From: Verpa conica
Taxonomy: Eukaryota > Ascomycota > Pezizomycetes > Pezizales > Morchellaceae
Assembly: GCA_033030425.1 (NCBI GenBank)
Contig: JAUFSD010000005.1
Span: 1 to 64,000 of the forward strand
DNA: 64,000 nt
Reading direction: 5' to 3'
Part shown: positions 9,563 to 19,797 of the stretch, piece after piece
How the letters are laid out: every line of letters starts with the position of its first letter
Numbering within the stretch: position 1 is the first letter of the stretch
Position numbers and translations under genes: made by a program
Notes under the pieces: model-generated
Told to the model about the DNA's origin: nothing
Databases searched by the model: none
Seen by the model: only the letters and a program-made list of their open reading frames with translations

Positions 9563-9780
9563 TGGGGGGTCTATGGGGGGTCTATGGGGGGGTCCGTGGG
9601 GGTTGCTGCAGTCGGCCTTCGCCATGGCGAAGATGTCAGTATCGAGAATCTGACGGGTCCGTGGCACCACTAGATATGTCAATACCTTAAAGTTGACGGG
9701 TCCGGAGTCATGTCTTGGCGGTCATTATCGATTATTTGACGGGTCCGGGGCCATTTCTATTTTTAGCCGGACCCATCCAT
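9563..9780. repeat. G-rich run and GACGGGTCCG repeats
   Basis: A short GGGTCTATGGG-type run (9563-9605) is followed by three copies of TGACGGGTCCG at about 9650, 9691 and 9737, and an inverted GCCGGACCC at about 9758. This marks the right end of the composite satellite region. No gene is visible. Confidence 0.6.
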
Positions 9781-9872
9781 TACGGGGGCGTAATGGGATT
9801 AGCATATGGGTAGGGCTCGCTGATCCAAGCCAGTGCCCCAATATTATTCGTTATGTAGGTGTCACTAAGCTG

Positions 9873-10018
9873 TACTCGGGGCAGGCAATAAGTACCCGAA
9901 AATGCAAGTTTTGTATTCACCAACCGAAGCTACATTCTATTGCATAGAGGCTGCCATATCCAATAAAAAGCCCTTGCCCGAGACTTGCATCTTCGTTACT
10001 TATTGCCTGCCCCGAGTA
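9873..10018. mobile_element. MITE, TACTCGGGGCA family, copy 1
   Basis: A 146-bp element with terminal inverted repeats of about 36 bp (TACTCGGGGCAGGCAATAAG on the left, its complement on the right, few mismatches), bounded by TA. A second, shorter copy is at 19250-19355. No coding capacity. Confidence 0.75.
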
Positions 10019-10970
10019 ACTGTAAAGCCAAGCTTGACTCTCTCTAGTCCGGTTTTAATAAGCCACACAACGGAGATAGCGAATTTATCGAGTACCGTAG
10101 GTACTCGAAAATGAAATCTGACAATCAGCTGTGTATGGTCCGAGAAACGCCAAGGTCTCTATATTTTTCAATTGGTCTTTCAAAGCTCTATATTATTTAG
10201 TCAAGTTATAGAGGCTTTGCCTCGAACTAATTACAGCCCGGCTTAGCGCATAGCAAGTATCAACACAGCTGGGCGCATGCTATAGCGTTTGATTCGAGTC
10301 AAATAAGGATCTAGCTTTCCAGGGGCAGCTCTGTTTACCAAAAAAGACCTCTGCACTTGAAGTAAATTTAAATGGCTTACCACGGCTACGACCGACAATT
10401 GCTTCCAGCAAGCGATTAACCTTTGTGACTCATTTTTGTGACTAGAAGCATAAACTATTCAAGTTTTACAGTTCTTAGAAGGGAATTGATTCATGGTATC
10501 TATCATTACACTATCGTAGGCTATTTAATCCCTACCCCGTCACTACACCAAAAGGTCCCTTCCCAGCCAGGGGAGTTGAGAAAGCTCGTGACCGGGAAAT
10601 GATCAAAAGCGCAATAAACATGGGAAAAGGCTATAAAGAACTAAATGAGAGGCAACCCAGAACCGAAACCTCCAGAGCAAAACATTATTATACTAGCAGT
10701 GTTTGTGCAATTGTGGCGGAATCAAAGCTGTGATTCATACATGTAGTAATTATCATCTCTATCCTATATCGATCAAGTAATTCCACATCCCAGGGCATAT
10801 ACTAGAATCACTATAAGCGCCGATACATTCACCTCATTACTTGATGCTAATTAGACTTGAATCATAAAAAGTCATTATTTAATATCAGAAAAATAACAAA
10901 CGCTAGCCCTACTTGAAATCCCAAAACCCCTAAAAAACACACTCGTATAGCTAAATCAAACACTGACACC
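10019..10970. other. Gene-free AT-rich stretch
   Basis: No supported gene. A perfect 8-bp-arm palindrome CGAGTACC-GTA-GGTACTCG lies at about 10090-10108. Short frames here lack any family resemblance. Confidence 0.5.
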
Positions 10971-12662
10971 TCAACACGTAGTCCACATAAACCACCTCTC
11001 TTGAGACTTGGCAAGATTGTCCTCCGAGACATACCCATATCCAGGGAGATGATCATCGCGAGCATTCCCGCCAGGCCCGTCAGTCCACATTGCCGTTACT
11101 ATAACATCCGCCGGCTGAGCTTCCTTCGCAGTCCTAAACCAAGAGTCGATCAAAGTATTACCCTCCATCGCGTACTTAACTAGTCTTGAACCCTCCTCCA
11201 GTGAATCAAACGACTCAGTGCCGTATGCAAACATGATATGCAGCCCATCAAAGATCCCTCTCCATCTATCAAATACATTTCCAGCGCTGGGGTCAAATGC
11301 TTCGTGTTGGTGTGGTCCACAGGCGGCGATGATCAGCCATTCAAGGTCTTGGTGTCCGAGCAAGTCGCCTGGGTTCTCGGGTGTCGTTCCGAAGGATGAG
11401 TACCTAACCCATTCCCTTACCCCTGTGTTGCCTGGCGCGTTTGCCATCCAACCGTTCCTATTTGCGTGACCGTTATAGAACAACATATCGACAGTGTCCA
11501 CATAGTTATCATCGTTGGTGGTGAAGTCGGACGGCAAGACATCCTCATTTCTCCGGTCGTATGTAACGTTCCATCTAGGGGTAGCTGCTTGGATCTCTTC
11601 TTTGAAACCGCCGATATTCTGCTCCGAAAGCTTTAGACCATATGGCTGCCCAAGCCACTCGACTGCTGCCTCAAGTTTACGATCATCATCCTGATTAGTC
11701 CGGGTACGGAGAGCGTTACCCCGATGAAGAGATCTCTTCTTCCGGCCGCTGCCGGTGGCGGATGCAGAAGTGCCACTGTCTCCGCGACTCGTTGTGGGGC
11801 GAAGCCCAACGGTCTCGTCCCCGACCTGAGCTACACCGTTGTATACAAATACTGGATAGACGGTCTTTTGGAAATTACCGAAAGGTGCAGAGAAATATGC
11901 CAAGGTAGAGTTGAACTCAACCGTACCATTGAGGTATCCAAGGGATGCTACGTAATCTGCGTCGAGCTGTGCCTGTGGAACGACATTGTAATATTTCTCC
12001 CACACTATCTTACGCCACAGCCCTTGAAACGCAATAAGTTTACCGCAGTTCCCATATGTAACCCTAAACTTTCCACCTCCCCCGACTACTGGGACTTTCA
12101 TGTCAGACCCCATGAACGAAACCAAAAGCTTGATATCGTAGTTTACTGTGACGTCGAGTGGGTACTCCTCCCGCTTATAATTCCCATCTCCTGAGTCGTA
12201 TTCGTGGGCCAAGAAAGTGCTGCTAGCCCCTTCGCTTGAAACGACCACGGGTCCCTCTTCGGTGGGTAACAGGCAGAGCTTTTCAACGAGGTCATCGGCC
12301 ATTTTGATTGCTTCATCATCGGTGGGTAATTCAGGCGCTGGGCCTTCCGCGCTCCAGGGGTCAGACTCATCCGTTGCCCAGATTCCACCGGAGACAGTGT
12401 CGTACTCAACACGCTTGGTGCCGTTGGGCGAAAGGGCAATAAAGCGTCCGTCGCACAGTGTAACCTTGTAGTCATCCCAGCCGAAGAGATTGTTTGCGAG
12501 CTCGATAGTCTCATCCGCAGTTGGCTGGTGTGCTTTGACTGTGAATACTGGGAGGGTCTCAACGTCGGGTTCTGTCTTTGTGGCGCCTACTATGAGGGCA
12601 CAGAAAAAGAATACAGATATAAAGCTTCGGAACATTGTGGTAGAATGGCCAGTCTGCTCCAC
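10971..12662 (-). CDS. Secreted DUF6345-like protein, possible caspase/gingipain-fold hydrolase
   Basis: A single-exon frame of 563 codons from an ATG at 12662. A second ATG at residue 10 (12635) gives a cleaner signal peptide (FRSFISVFFFCALIVGA) and is the likelier start. Residues 365-555 resemble the DUF6345 family by recollection. They contain DMLFYNGHANRNGW with His399 and EWLIIAACGP with Cys448, a His/Cys pair in the order seen in clan CD cysteine peptidases. That fold assignment is inference, not a known activity. A dibasic KKR lies at 308-310, just before the C-terminal domain, and could be a processing site. N-glycosylation sequons fit secretion. No neighbouring gene lies within 7 kb, so context does not help. 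Confidence 0.8.
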   Translation of the reverse strand: MEQTGHSTTMFRSFISVFFFCALIVGATKTEPDVETLPVFTVKAHQPTADETIELANNLFGWDDYKVTLCDGRFIALSPNGTKRVEYDTVSGGIWATDESDPWSAEGPAPELPTDDEAIKMADDLVEKLCLLPTEEGPVVVSSEGASSTFLAHEYDSGDGNYKREEYPLDVTVNYDIKLLVSFMGSDMKVPVVGGGGKFRVTYGNCGKLIAFQGLWRKIVWEKYYNVVPQAQLDADYVASLGYLNGTVEFNSTLAYFSAPFGNFQKTVYPVFVYNGVAQVGDETVGLRPTTSRGDSGTSASATGSGRKKRSLHRGNALRTRTNQDDDRKLEAAVEWLGQPYGLKLSEQNIGGFKEEIQAATPRWNVTYDRRNEDVLPSDFTTNDDNYVDTVDMLFYNGHANRNGWMANAPGNTGVREWVRYSSFGTTPENPGDLLGHQDLEWLIIAACGPHQHEAFDPSAGNVFDRWRGIFDGLHIMFAYGTESFDSLEEGSRLVKYAMEGNTLIDSWFRTAKEAQPADVIVTAMWTDGPGGNARDDHLPGYGYVSEDNLAKSQERWFMWTTC

Positions 12663-12739
12663 GGGGATACAGTGGTATTGAAATGTGTAGAGAGGATATT
12701 TGGTGTCTGTGGGGCGGACACAGGTTGACTTTATAGAAA

Positions 12740-14832
12740 TACTTCAATACAACCTTGTCCTAGAACACTACGCATATAGGCTATTGCGATGATGTAACTA
12801 AATCGCGTCAATAGACATTGTCCGTCCCTTTTAGGTAGCTTCCATCATGTCTCACTCGGTCTATGAATATTGGTCAATCACAAACAGTAATGGATGATGC
12901 GGAATCGGGCCTTGAGTGCACATTCAAATGGTCAATTCCAAGATTTTACCCCCCGAGACTGCAAGTACAACACACCCCGGACTTCTTTCGTTAACTAAGC
13001 TACCTAATTGACTGAGTGGGCGCTTGATTACCCAGACTTCATTACGCCTACATAAATGATATGAAGAATTTATAAATCGGGCGACTTAGTGAATCAAGCA
13101 GAACACATATGTTACTAATAATATCAGAATTGATTCACGATAAGCCCATATCACGGATTGCCCCACTTACCAAAGGATGTATATTTGCGGGGGGGGCTGC
13201 GCGTAGCTCAGCCGTGCGCAGGGTGGCTACCGAACGCCAATGAGAATCCACACTAACGTAATACATGAGACACAAAGTGCAACCTCAACAACATCCCTCA
13301 ACATCCCGGTGAAAGGTCAAACTACGGCTGAATGTATAGTATAGTTGACCGCCCGAAGCTACCTTGAGGCGTTCCAAGTACCAGTTTGATGTGCTGGTAG
13401 CGAAATATCCTATACTCATAAGAAGGTGACAGGTTCCTACTACATACGTTATAAATCCATAAGCTTGGCACATCTTGTCTGATATACAACAGCAGATCAT
13501 TGATAGAAATGCCAGCTCCGTGCAAAATAGCTATTGGGAATGTTTGTATGAGTACGCCTAGCTTCAGTGCATGTTTTCTATATTGCACCAACGGCACCTG
13601 GCGCAGTAGATCTGGAAGCTTTTTACGATTATAGAATTCATAGGCGTTTATCCAATGGTTACTCTCTAAAAGATGACACTAAGCACAGTGAGTAGAAGAC
13701 TACTATAGAAATAATGGTCTGTAGTTAGCCAACCCTCCACCGAGGGCCTAAGAGGCCAATAAAACTTCAATCCCGGGTCTTGCCGCTGCAGAATAGATGC
13801 AAATTTTCCTTATAAACTCGGCAATAATAGGCAGGGCCAGGCTAAAATATGGCTACGGCTGGGAAGTGGGTAGTAAAGGAGGAAAGTACCTTTGCCAGAT
13901 AGGGAAAATTCCACTGCCTTACTCAGTAATATTGCTGTTCTGCGGTCTCAGCCCGGCTAAGTCCGTTATTTCCAAATTTATACGGGCTTCGCCTGGAATA
14001 ATGGATTACTCGGGGTTAAGAAGTATGTACCTTTATAAGGACCTAGTTTAAATGGTCACTTTCGGGGTTGCACGCGGCAGAGTTTTCGGCCTTGCTGGCA
14101 CTTAAATGTCGATGTTGACCGAATGAGTAAGTTTCCCGCAGCGTGATCGCCGATGTCTCCGGGAAGATAAGCGAGTGGCCCGAGCCACCCTTGAGAGCCG
14201 CTCGCAGCGGTGGGCACCTATCATCCCCACTAAAACCTGCACTCGCTAAAAAGAAATGAGTCAGTTGGTTACAACCAACCAAAATTATCAAGCCCCCCAC
14301 CACAAATCTCATATGTAAGAGACATACGTAACACACCTACTCAAAAACACTTAGCATTTGTTAATGAGAATATTTGAGTTTTATAAAATAATACGGTACT
14401 TATAAATGGGCAGGTGCTTGCCTGCTACAAATGCTAGAGGTTATATATAGTTTGTGTCTATACCCGAGTCAACAAGAGGCCAATCCTGTAAAAAGAACCT
14501 GAGTATGTAAATAGGTAGAATGATGTTCAAACTGAACGATCCCCGCCCAAGCAGGCCTTTTGAAGTCCGAATAGGAGAAGCACTACTATGGTTGGTTCAA
14601 AGATACTATTTTAACCCAATACGATAATACTTGCCATATATGGTCTATTGTAGGCCATGACACAGCCATCGGCGGGCAGTCTCTAGTTAGTCGAGGTATC
14701 GTAGCTTTACTCTATATCTGTACACGTACTCGCAATAGGCATAAAGTACCCGGAAATGCAAGTCTCGGACAGGGGAAATCTATTGGATATTGAGGGTTTT
14801 CTGTAAAAAATATACCTGTCGATTGGTAAAAG
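12740..14832. other. Gene-free stretch
   Basis: No convincing gene on either strand. Short frames near 13285-13597 (minus) and 14043-14336 (minus) have no family resemblance and no splice continuation that I could find. The only structure noted is a GC hairpin around 13197-13225 (CTGCGC..GCGCAG). Confidence 0.5.
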
Positions 14833-15074
14833 TACTCGCAAAATCTGGCGAGAGCAAGAATCGCGCTACGAGGTTGAAATAAGAAGTGGCAAAGCACTTA
14901 ACTCGTAAAAGAAGTTACTATCCCTAAGTAAGCGAAGAAAAGCGAAGGAGGTATCTCTCTTGGTTTAGTAAGTGGCAAAAACAGTTGCTGCTAAACTCTT
15001 CTTAAGAAGATTGTCCAGCCACACTTTGTTTAGGCGTCTTAGTGCGATTCTCGCTCTCGCCAGATTTTGCGGTA
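14833..15074. mobile_element. TIR element, TACtCGCAAAATCTGG family, copy 1
   Basis: A 242-bp element with inverted ends: left TACTCGCAAAATCTGGCG, right the complement of TACCGCAAAATCTGGCG, about 32 bp in all with a one-base indel. A shorter relative is at 15299-15429, and its interior shares GTTGAAATAAGAAGT and ACACTTTGTTTAG. Non-coding. Confidence 0.7.
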
Positions 15075-15298
15075 TATACCTGTTGCGAGTACATATCCCT
15101 CCTGTCATAGTGCCTGAAATTCTATACCATATTATCTGTCGAGACTTGACCCACTACTCGGCAAAAAACAAGTATGTTGATTTCGGTGGCTCTACAGCTC
15201 AGCCTCAGCAAAACCTAGCCCTTTACAATCTTCACAGGAGAAACTCTGCAGCCTGGATGGTGCGGCACCAGACTAGTGGTTAGGATTTATAGGCTAGA

Positions 15299-15429
15299 TA
15301 CCGAGAATCGCGCTAGGAGGTTGAAATAAGAAGTAGCAAAGCACTTGCTGCTAAACCCTTCTTAGGAAGATTGCCACACTTTGTTTAGACGTCTTAGTAC
15401 GATTCTCAGTCTCGCCAGATTTTGCGGTA
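15299..15429. mobile_element. TIR element, TACCGCAAAATCTGG family, shorter copy
   Basis: A 131-bp relative of 14833-15074. The left end lacks part of the terminal repeat (ATACCGAGAATCGCGC) while the right end keeps CCAGATTTTGCGGTA. Internal sequence matches copy 1 closely, so it is probably a deletion derivative. Confidence 0.65.
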
Positions 15430-15566
15430 GGTCACTGTTAGACGGACCTTCAGTCATACCGGTGGGGCATCGTTTATGTGCATAACAGTCATCCTGATTT
15501 TTCCACAACCAGTCATCAGAACACATCGAGCCTCCACAGTGGGAGTGTACTAGGACAAGAAAGATA

Positions 15567-15718
15567 CAGCGTACGGCAAAAAAGATCGAGAAACCAGGGT
15601 CTGTTACCAGGGTATTGTGGCCAATCCTACTACTAGAATCTTTGCCAAAAACCTAAAGAACGAATAGGAATGCTGATTCTCGTGTCTGGCGTTTCTCGAT
15701 CCTTTTTACCGTTCGCTG
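15567..15718. mobile_element. Tc1/mariner-like MITE, GATCGAGAAAC family, copy 1
   Basis: About 152 bp flanked by TA. The left end is CAGCGTACGGCAAAAAAGAT followed by CGAGAAAC, and the right end is its imperfect complement ending CGCTG. Related copies lie at 17583-17720, 23869-24020 and about 57156-57309. TA flanks suggest mobilisation by a Tc1/mariner transposase encoded elsewhere. Confidence 0.75.
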
Positions 15719-16130
15719 TACATACTTGTACTACCGTAATAACTCGGTGATACCGAACACGACTGTGTGATCAAAGAAATTCTAAGATTGGTTGAATGCA
15801 CATTGAGGCTCAGTTATGGCCAGTAAAGCTAGACGCCAAGCTAGACTCAAACAGGCTTTGGCCACTAGTAATACCCTGCGCTCTCACACAGCCTTATTCG
15901 TTATTGCCGGGTTAATACGGTAATACAGAATAAACCCATCTTATTCTTTATTTTTTTGTGCTGGCAACTGCGCAAAAACGCATGTTACCCCCCGGCTACA
16001 GCGGGTCGAATTTTCTCTACTTTGTGCAGGGATGCCTCTATTTCCAATAGATATTTACTATCAGAGACACATATTTCCGAGTACTAATTGCCACGAGCAT
16101 ATGTTTTAGATCAGAGAGACTAAACCAGGG

Positions 16131-16367
16131 CTCTACTCGTAGTCGTCAAGCATTTACGGAATAGGGTGACTGGGATCGCCATGTCGCTCACTGAGATCCA
16201 CAGAATACACGAGGTATAGGATGAAAGGGCTACAGCGATTTGCTGAACGGGGGGTTAAAGAAAAATCCTTAGATTTAGCAAATCGTAGAAGCTTACAAGC
16301 TCACAATGTGGGCTGGTTAGATAGGCATGTCGCTCTCCCCATTGCCATATTCGGACTACAAGTAGAG
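16131..16367. mobile_element. TIR element, CTACTCGTAGTC family, copy 1
   Basis: Left end CTCTACTCGTAGTCGTC, right end GGACTACAAGTAGAG. The left interior (TTTACGGAATAGGGTGACTG) and right interior (AATGTGGGCTGGT) recur at 18217-18475. A related element occupies 16415-16754. Non-coding. Confidence 0.6.
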
Positions 16368-16414
16368 TACTAGGAGGGTGAAGATGGAACGGGTCTCACA
16401 AATTTTCTATGGTG

Positions 16415-16754
16415 ACCCCATACTCGTAGTCTTCAAGCGTTTCCGGAATACGGTAACTGGGAGCGCCATGTCTTTTCTATGAGGTCACTTTTGCAAGCCT
16501 GTGCCGTTGGCCAACTCAGGTACCTATTCCTTGGCAGCACAAAGTTCAGCAAATGGCTGGCCTTAAATTCGAGGCAAAACACCCATGAGGTGCATTACAC
16601 CATGAAGATACAATGTGACAGTAGGCAAGACATGGCGTCTCCGGACTGGACTGCTATTGCATACCATACAAAAACTGTGCCAAGTCTATGATTTTGTATG
16701 GTATGCAATAGCAGTCCATTCCGGAAACGTCAGGGCATTACGAGTAGAGTGGGG
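16415..16754. mobile_element. TIR element carrying a perfect 26-bp hairpin
   Basis: Outer ends are CCCATACTCGTAGTC and GCATTACGAGTAGAG, with an inner CGTTTCCGGAAT inverted pair. Inside lies a perfect inverted repeat of 26 bp, 16648-16673 and 16692-16717, separated by 18 nt. It starts GGACTGCTATTGCATACC. The hairpin is much better preserved than the outer ends. Confidence 0.6.
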
Positions 16755-16794
16755 ATCCCCACTGCCCCATCTTCACACCCCTACCCCTAGTAGT

Positions 16795-17015
16795 TATCCC
16801 ATAGCCCGGTGAAGCTGACCTTTTCGTGGGGGCCAAAGAGAAGTCCTGGTTTTTCTATTGGTCAAAAGTGTCATCACTAGCAGATAGTAGGCCCTGACTG
16901 GCTAAAAATCACAAAGACTTTATTCAAGAACACTTTATTATTGGCCATTTGCCATTGAATAAGCAATCGCACCGCCACTTTGGGGGGGCAGCATTTTCCA
17001 CCGGGCTATGGGATA
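16795..17015. mobile_element. TIR element, TATCCCATAGCCCGG family, copy 1
   Basis: A 221-bp element with ends TATCCCATAGCCCGGTG and the complement CACCGGGCTATGGGATA. Internal GTGGGGGCCAAA and GGGGGGGCAGC blocks recur in a truncated copy starting at 17177 and in a full relative at 42320-42581. Confidence 0.75.
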
Positions 17016-17176
17016 GAGCGCATGCATGATTATAGTGTTTTAACCCGAACCAACTATACGTTTGGTAGGAAGTGGTGGTGACGCCTGCATAGCCAATTTA
17101 TCGAGGTAATACGGTAGTTTCCTTACAAACTTGTGGTCAGTCTCGTGGTGCCATAGTAGTGGTCGATGGGCCCCAG

Positions 17177-17305
17177 TATCCCATAAGCTGGTAAAGCTGC
17201 CCCCCCCCTAGTGGGGGCCAACACTCTAATATTCTCCATTGGCTAGTTCTAGTTGACAAAGCTGCCATTCAGTGTTGAGCTACCGCTACTTTGGGGGGGC
17301 AAGCC
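17177..17305. mobile_element. Truncated TIR element, TATCCCATA family
   Basis: The left end TATCCCATAAGCTGGTAAAG, then GCTGCCCCCCCCC and GTGGGGGCCAAC, followed later by a GGGGGGGCAAGCC block. No matching right terminus is visible, so I read it as a broken copy of the 16795 family. Confidence 0.45.
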
Positions 17306-17468
17306 AACCTCTGTACAGGAAGCGGCTTTCTTTCTTTTCTGTCTAACCGAGGATATTAGCTGCCTTTACGAGTTAAGTGGCTCGCCACTTTTTATCTAGA
17401 CTTCCAAGTGCAAAAACGGATTTCGCCAGTTAATACCTACAGGTTCCTTGGTCGCGCAGTAGACTAGG

Positions 17469-17558
17469 TGAACATGTAAGTGGGTACTTATCGAATGAGA
17501 CTTCTCTAGATGAGAAAAGGCCCCCTACCGATTGGTGAGAATGGTACTTACATGTTCA
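17469..17558. mobile_element. Small inverted-repeat element
   Basis: Perfect 13-bp arms TGAACATGTAAGT (17469-17481) and ACTTACATGTTCA (17546-17558) around a 64-bp interior. Probably a small MITE or deletion derivative. Non-coding. Confidence 0.5.
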
Positions 17559-17582
17559 GGTTATTATTCCCTGACCCGAGTA

Positions 17583-17720
17583 AAGCGACCGGCAAAAATA
17601 TCGAGAGACGTGGGGCATAAGATTTAGTGTTTTTATTTACTCTTCAGGTTTTTAGCGAAGATTCTGGTGGTGGGATTGGCCACAATATCCTGGTTTCTCG
17701 ATCTCCTTTGCCTTACGCTG
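17583..17720. mobile_element. Tc1/mariner-like MITE, GATCGAGAAAC family, copy 2
   Basis: TA-flanked, with ends AAGCGACCGGCAAAAATATC and the right arm GTTTCTCGATCTCC..CGCTG. Same family as 15567-15718. The interior is diverged. Confidence 0.65.
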
Positions 17721-17724
17721 TAGT

Positions 17725-18216
17725 TAATATAAACTAGGGGGGCTAGCGTGGCACCCTAGGCAACCACAGACTCCTGTGTCTAGTCTCCCAACCGGAGACA
17801 GGTGTTCTGATCACTTACCCTGAACACCCTGTACATTCTCAAATTCACTCTCTTAGGGTCCTTGGATGCGCAGCAGCGGCAGGTGGGGTGCCCCGCCCAG
17901 GGCCAATTAATTATTGCCAGGTCAAAGGCCCTCTAGTGGTACATTTGGTATTGGTCATGATTATGGTTCTTCGTTCACCCGTGTGCTACCAGGCGATGAT
18001 CGCGACTACAATATATACGGCGGGGTCGTCTCGGGTTGTGGGTGGTAGGAGCCTAGTGGGCTTTTTATTTGCTTCTTCGTGAAGGGCGTGCGATGGCCTT
18101 GATGAAGATCACTCTGGCGGGCGTCATCTCGATTTTTTTTTTTTTGATATAGATTGTAGCAATTGTATTGGTTCAAGGGCCCTGTCTGTTAGCCTTATTT
18201 ATTGATCTTTTTTATG
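17725..18216. other. Gene-free stretch with poly-T
   Basis: No supported gene. A run of T residues lies at about 18130-18143. A short frame at 17888-18082 shows no family resemblance. Confidence 0.4.
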
Positions 18217-18475
18217 TACTCGTCAACCGTTTACGGAATAGGGTGACTGGGGTGCTACTCGTGCTTCCGCGCCAAGAAGTTGACACGTGACTGGATATCG
18301 AGCGGTGACCCACCAAAAAAAATATCACGTGTCAACTTCTTGGCTCGGAAGCACGAGTATATCGCTGGTTGAGATCCACCAAATGCAGAGGATGCAGGAC
18401 AAAATGACAACAGTGATACAAGCTTAGAATGTGGGCTGGTAAGATAGGCGTGTCACTCCCCCCATTCCCCAGTGG
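18217..18475. mobile_element. TIR element, TACTCGTAGTC family, interrupted copy
   Basis: Left part TACTCGTCAACCGTTTACGG and right part AATGTGGGCTGGTAAG match 16131-16367, but the copy is split by the 104-bp element at 18256-18359. The far right terminus is degraded. Confidence 0.6.
18256..18359. mobile_element. Nested 104-bp MITE with 35-bp inverted repeats
   Basis: Left arm 18256-18290 starts TACTCGTGCTTCCG and the right arm is its complement with a single mismatch (34 of 35). It sits inside the older element 18217-18475, so it inserted later. Its near-perfect arms fit recent movement or gene conversion. Confidence 0.75.
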
Positions 18476-18479
18476 CGTT

Positions 18480-19249
18480 TGACAACTGAGGGGAAAGTAC
18501 CGTAATATCTCGGCGATACCCGCTGGATATTGGCAATTGGCCTAGACTATATTGGAATATAATATTAGGGTCAGGGTTAGGCTTCTCACTACCGCGTTGT
18601 ACAAGGCAATCTCAACAAAACACTCCTAAGCTACCGATGCTTTGCGAATATCTCCTTTGGTACCTTATGTTTACAAGAATGGTCTTTCTACCTCCTTGGT
18701 CCTAGCTATTGCAGTTTTCTTTGCTGTGGCTATACTGACATTGTGCTATAGGTATGGTTACAAACATCGTTAAAAAGAAATTACTCGAGGGTACCCCGCT
18801 CCACCACTAAAAGCCAAATTGACGTTCAGTTGACCTATCACGACCTAGACCAATTTCCAACACCCACGACACGGCCTCGTCCGATATTACGGTAGGCTAT
18901 ATTCTACCGCCCTTGCCAAAGAGAAATGCATGTCTGAAAGAGAAGGATGGATTGCTCATTCATATCGCAATAGGCATATAGACCTCACCAATAGACAGGT
19001 ATATTTTGCACAGAAGGCTCTCTATATCTCTATATCCAATAAGATTTCCCTATACGAGACTTGTATTTTCGGGTACTCAATGGCTGCTGCGAGTATAGCA
19101 GTGACCTGCCGTGTACAGACAAGGCTGATGTGACGTATCCCATAGCTACTAAAGTAGACTCTTACCAGTGGAGCCAGGAGTAACATAATGTGAGCCTCGT
19201 AGAATGCCCCCGTGAAAGGCCAAATATCTGGAGTCATGGGCCCACCACC
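18480..19249. other. Gene-free stretch
   Basis: No supported gene. A short TTAGGGTCAGGGTTAGG run at about 18564 resembles telomere repeat but is a single short tract. Diverged pieces resembling the TACTCGGGGCA MITE interior (GAGACTTGTATTTTCGGGTA) lie near 19050-19075. Confidence 0.4.
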
Positions 19250-19355
19250 TACTCGGGGCAGGCATGAAGTACCTGAAAGTTTGAGTTTATATTTACCAAT
19301 TGAGGGCACATTTCCGTTCCTAGACGCTACTACACCGAATCAAGTGCCCCGAGTA
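19250..19355. mobile_element. MITE, TACTCGGGGCA family, copy 2
   Basis: A 106-bp relative of 9873-10018. The left end is TACTCGGGGCAGGCATGAAG and the right end GTGCCCCGAGTA. The interior is shortened. Confidence 0.65.
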
Positions 19356-19797
19356 CCATTAGGTATTTCTTGGCACATAAAAAAAGTTTGTCAGCACTGG
19401 ATGCTCCCCGATGCACTAGCTTAACTGAATGCTGTAGTGAAACATATCTGTGGGTAATCTAGCGCTGCTACAATCCAGGGAGCGAATAGAAGAAGGAAGC
19501 ACTTCCATGGCTGCAACTCGATATCTACCTGGGTCGCGGGGACTTCCACTTACCAATTGACACAATTATGCCCCTCTCTGCGCATGGAAAGCCAAGGTAA
19601 AAACACTCTGTGCGCAGGACTAGAATCCAGTAGAGGCAGGCGCGCATATTGCAGAAAAGTAACATTGCGCCACCCACACAAGTATTGTATAAATGAAGCC
19701 TAGGATTCCCTTATACAAACAAATCCGTGATAGCTAACCCCGCCAGACAACAACCCCGCTTTAGTATTGCTTACTATTCCTTCCTCCGTTCCGGTGC

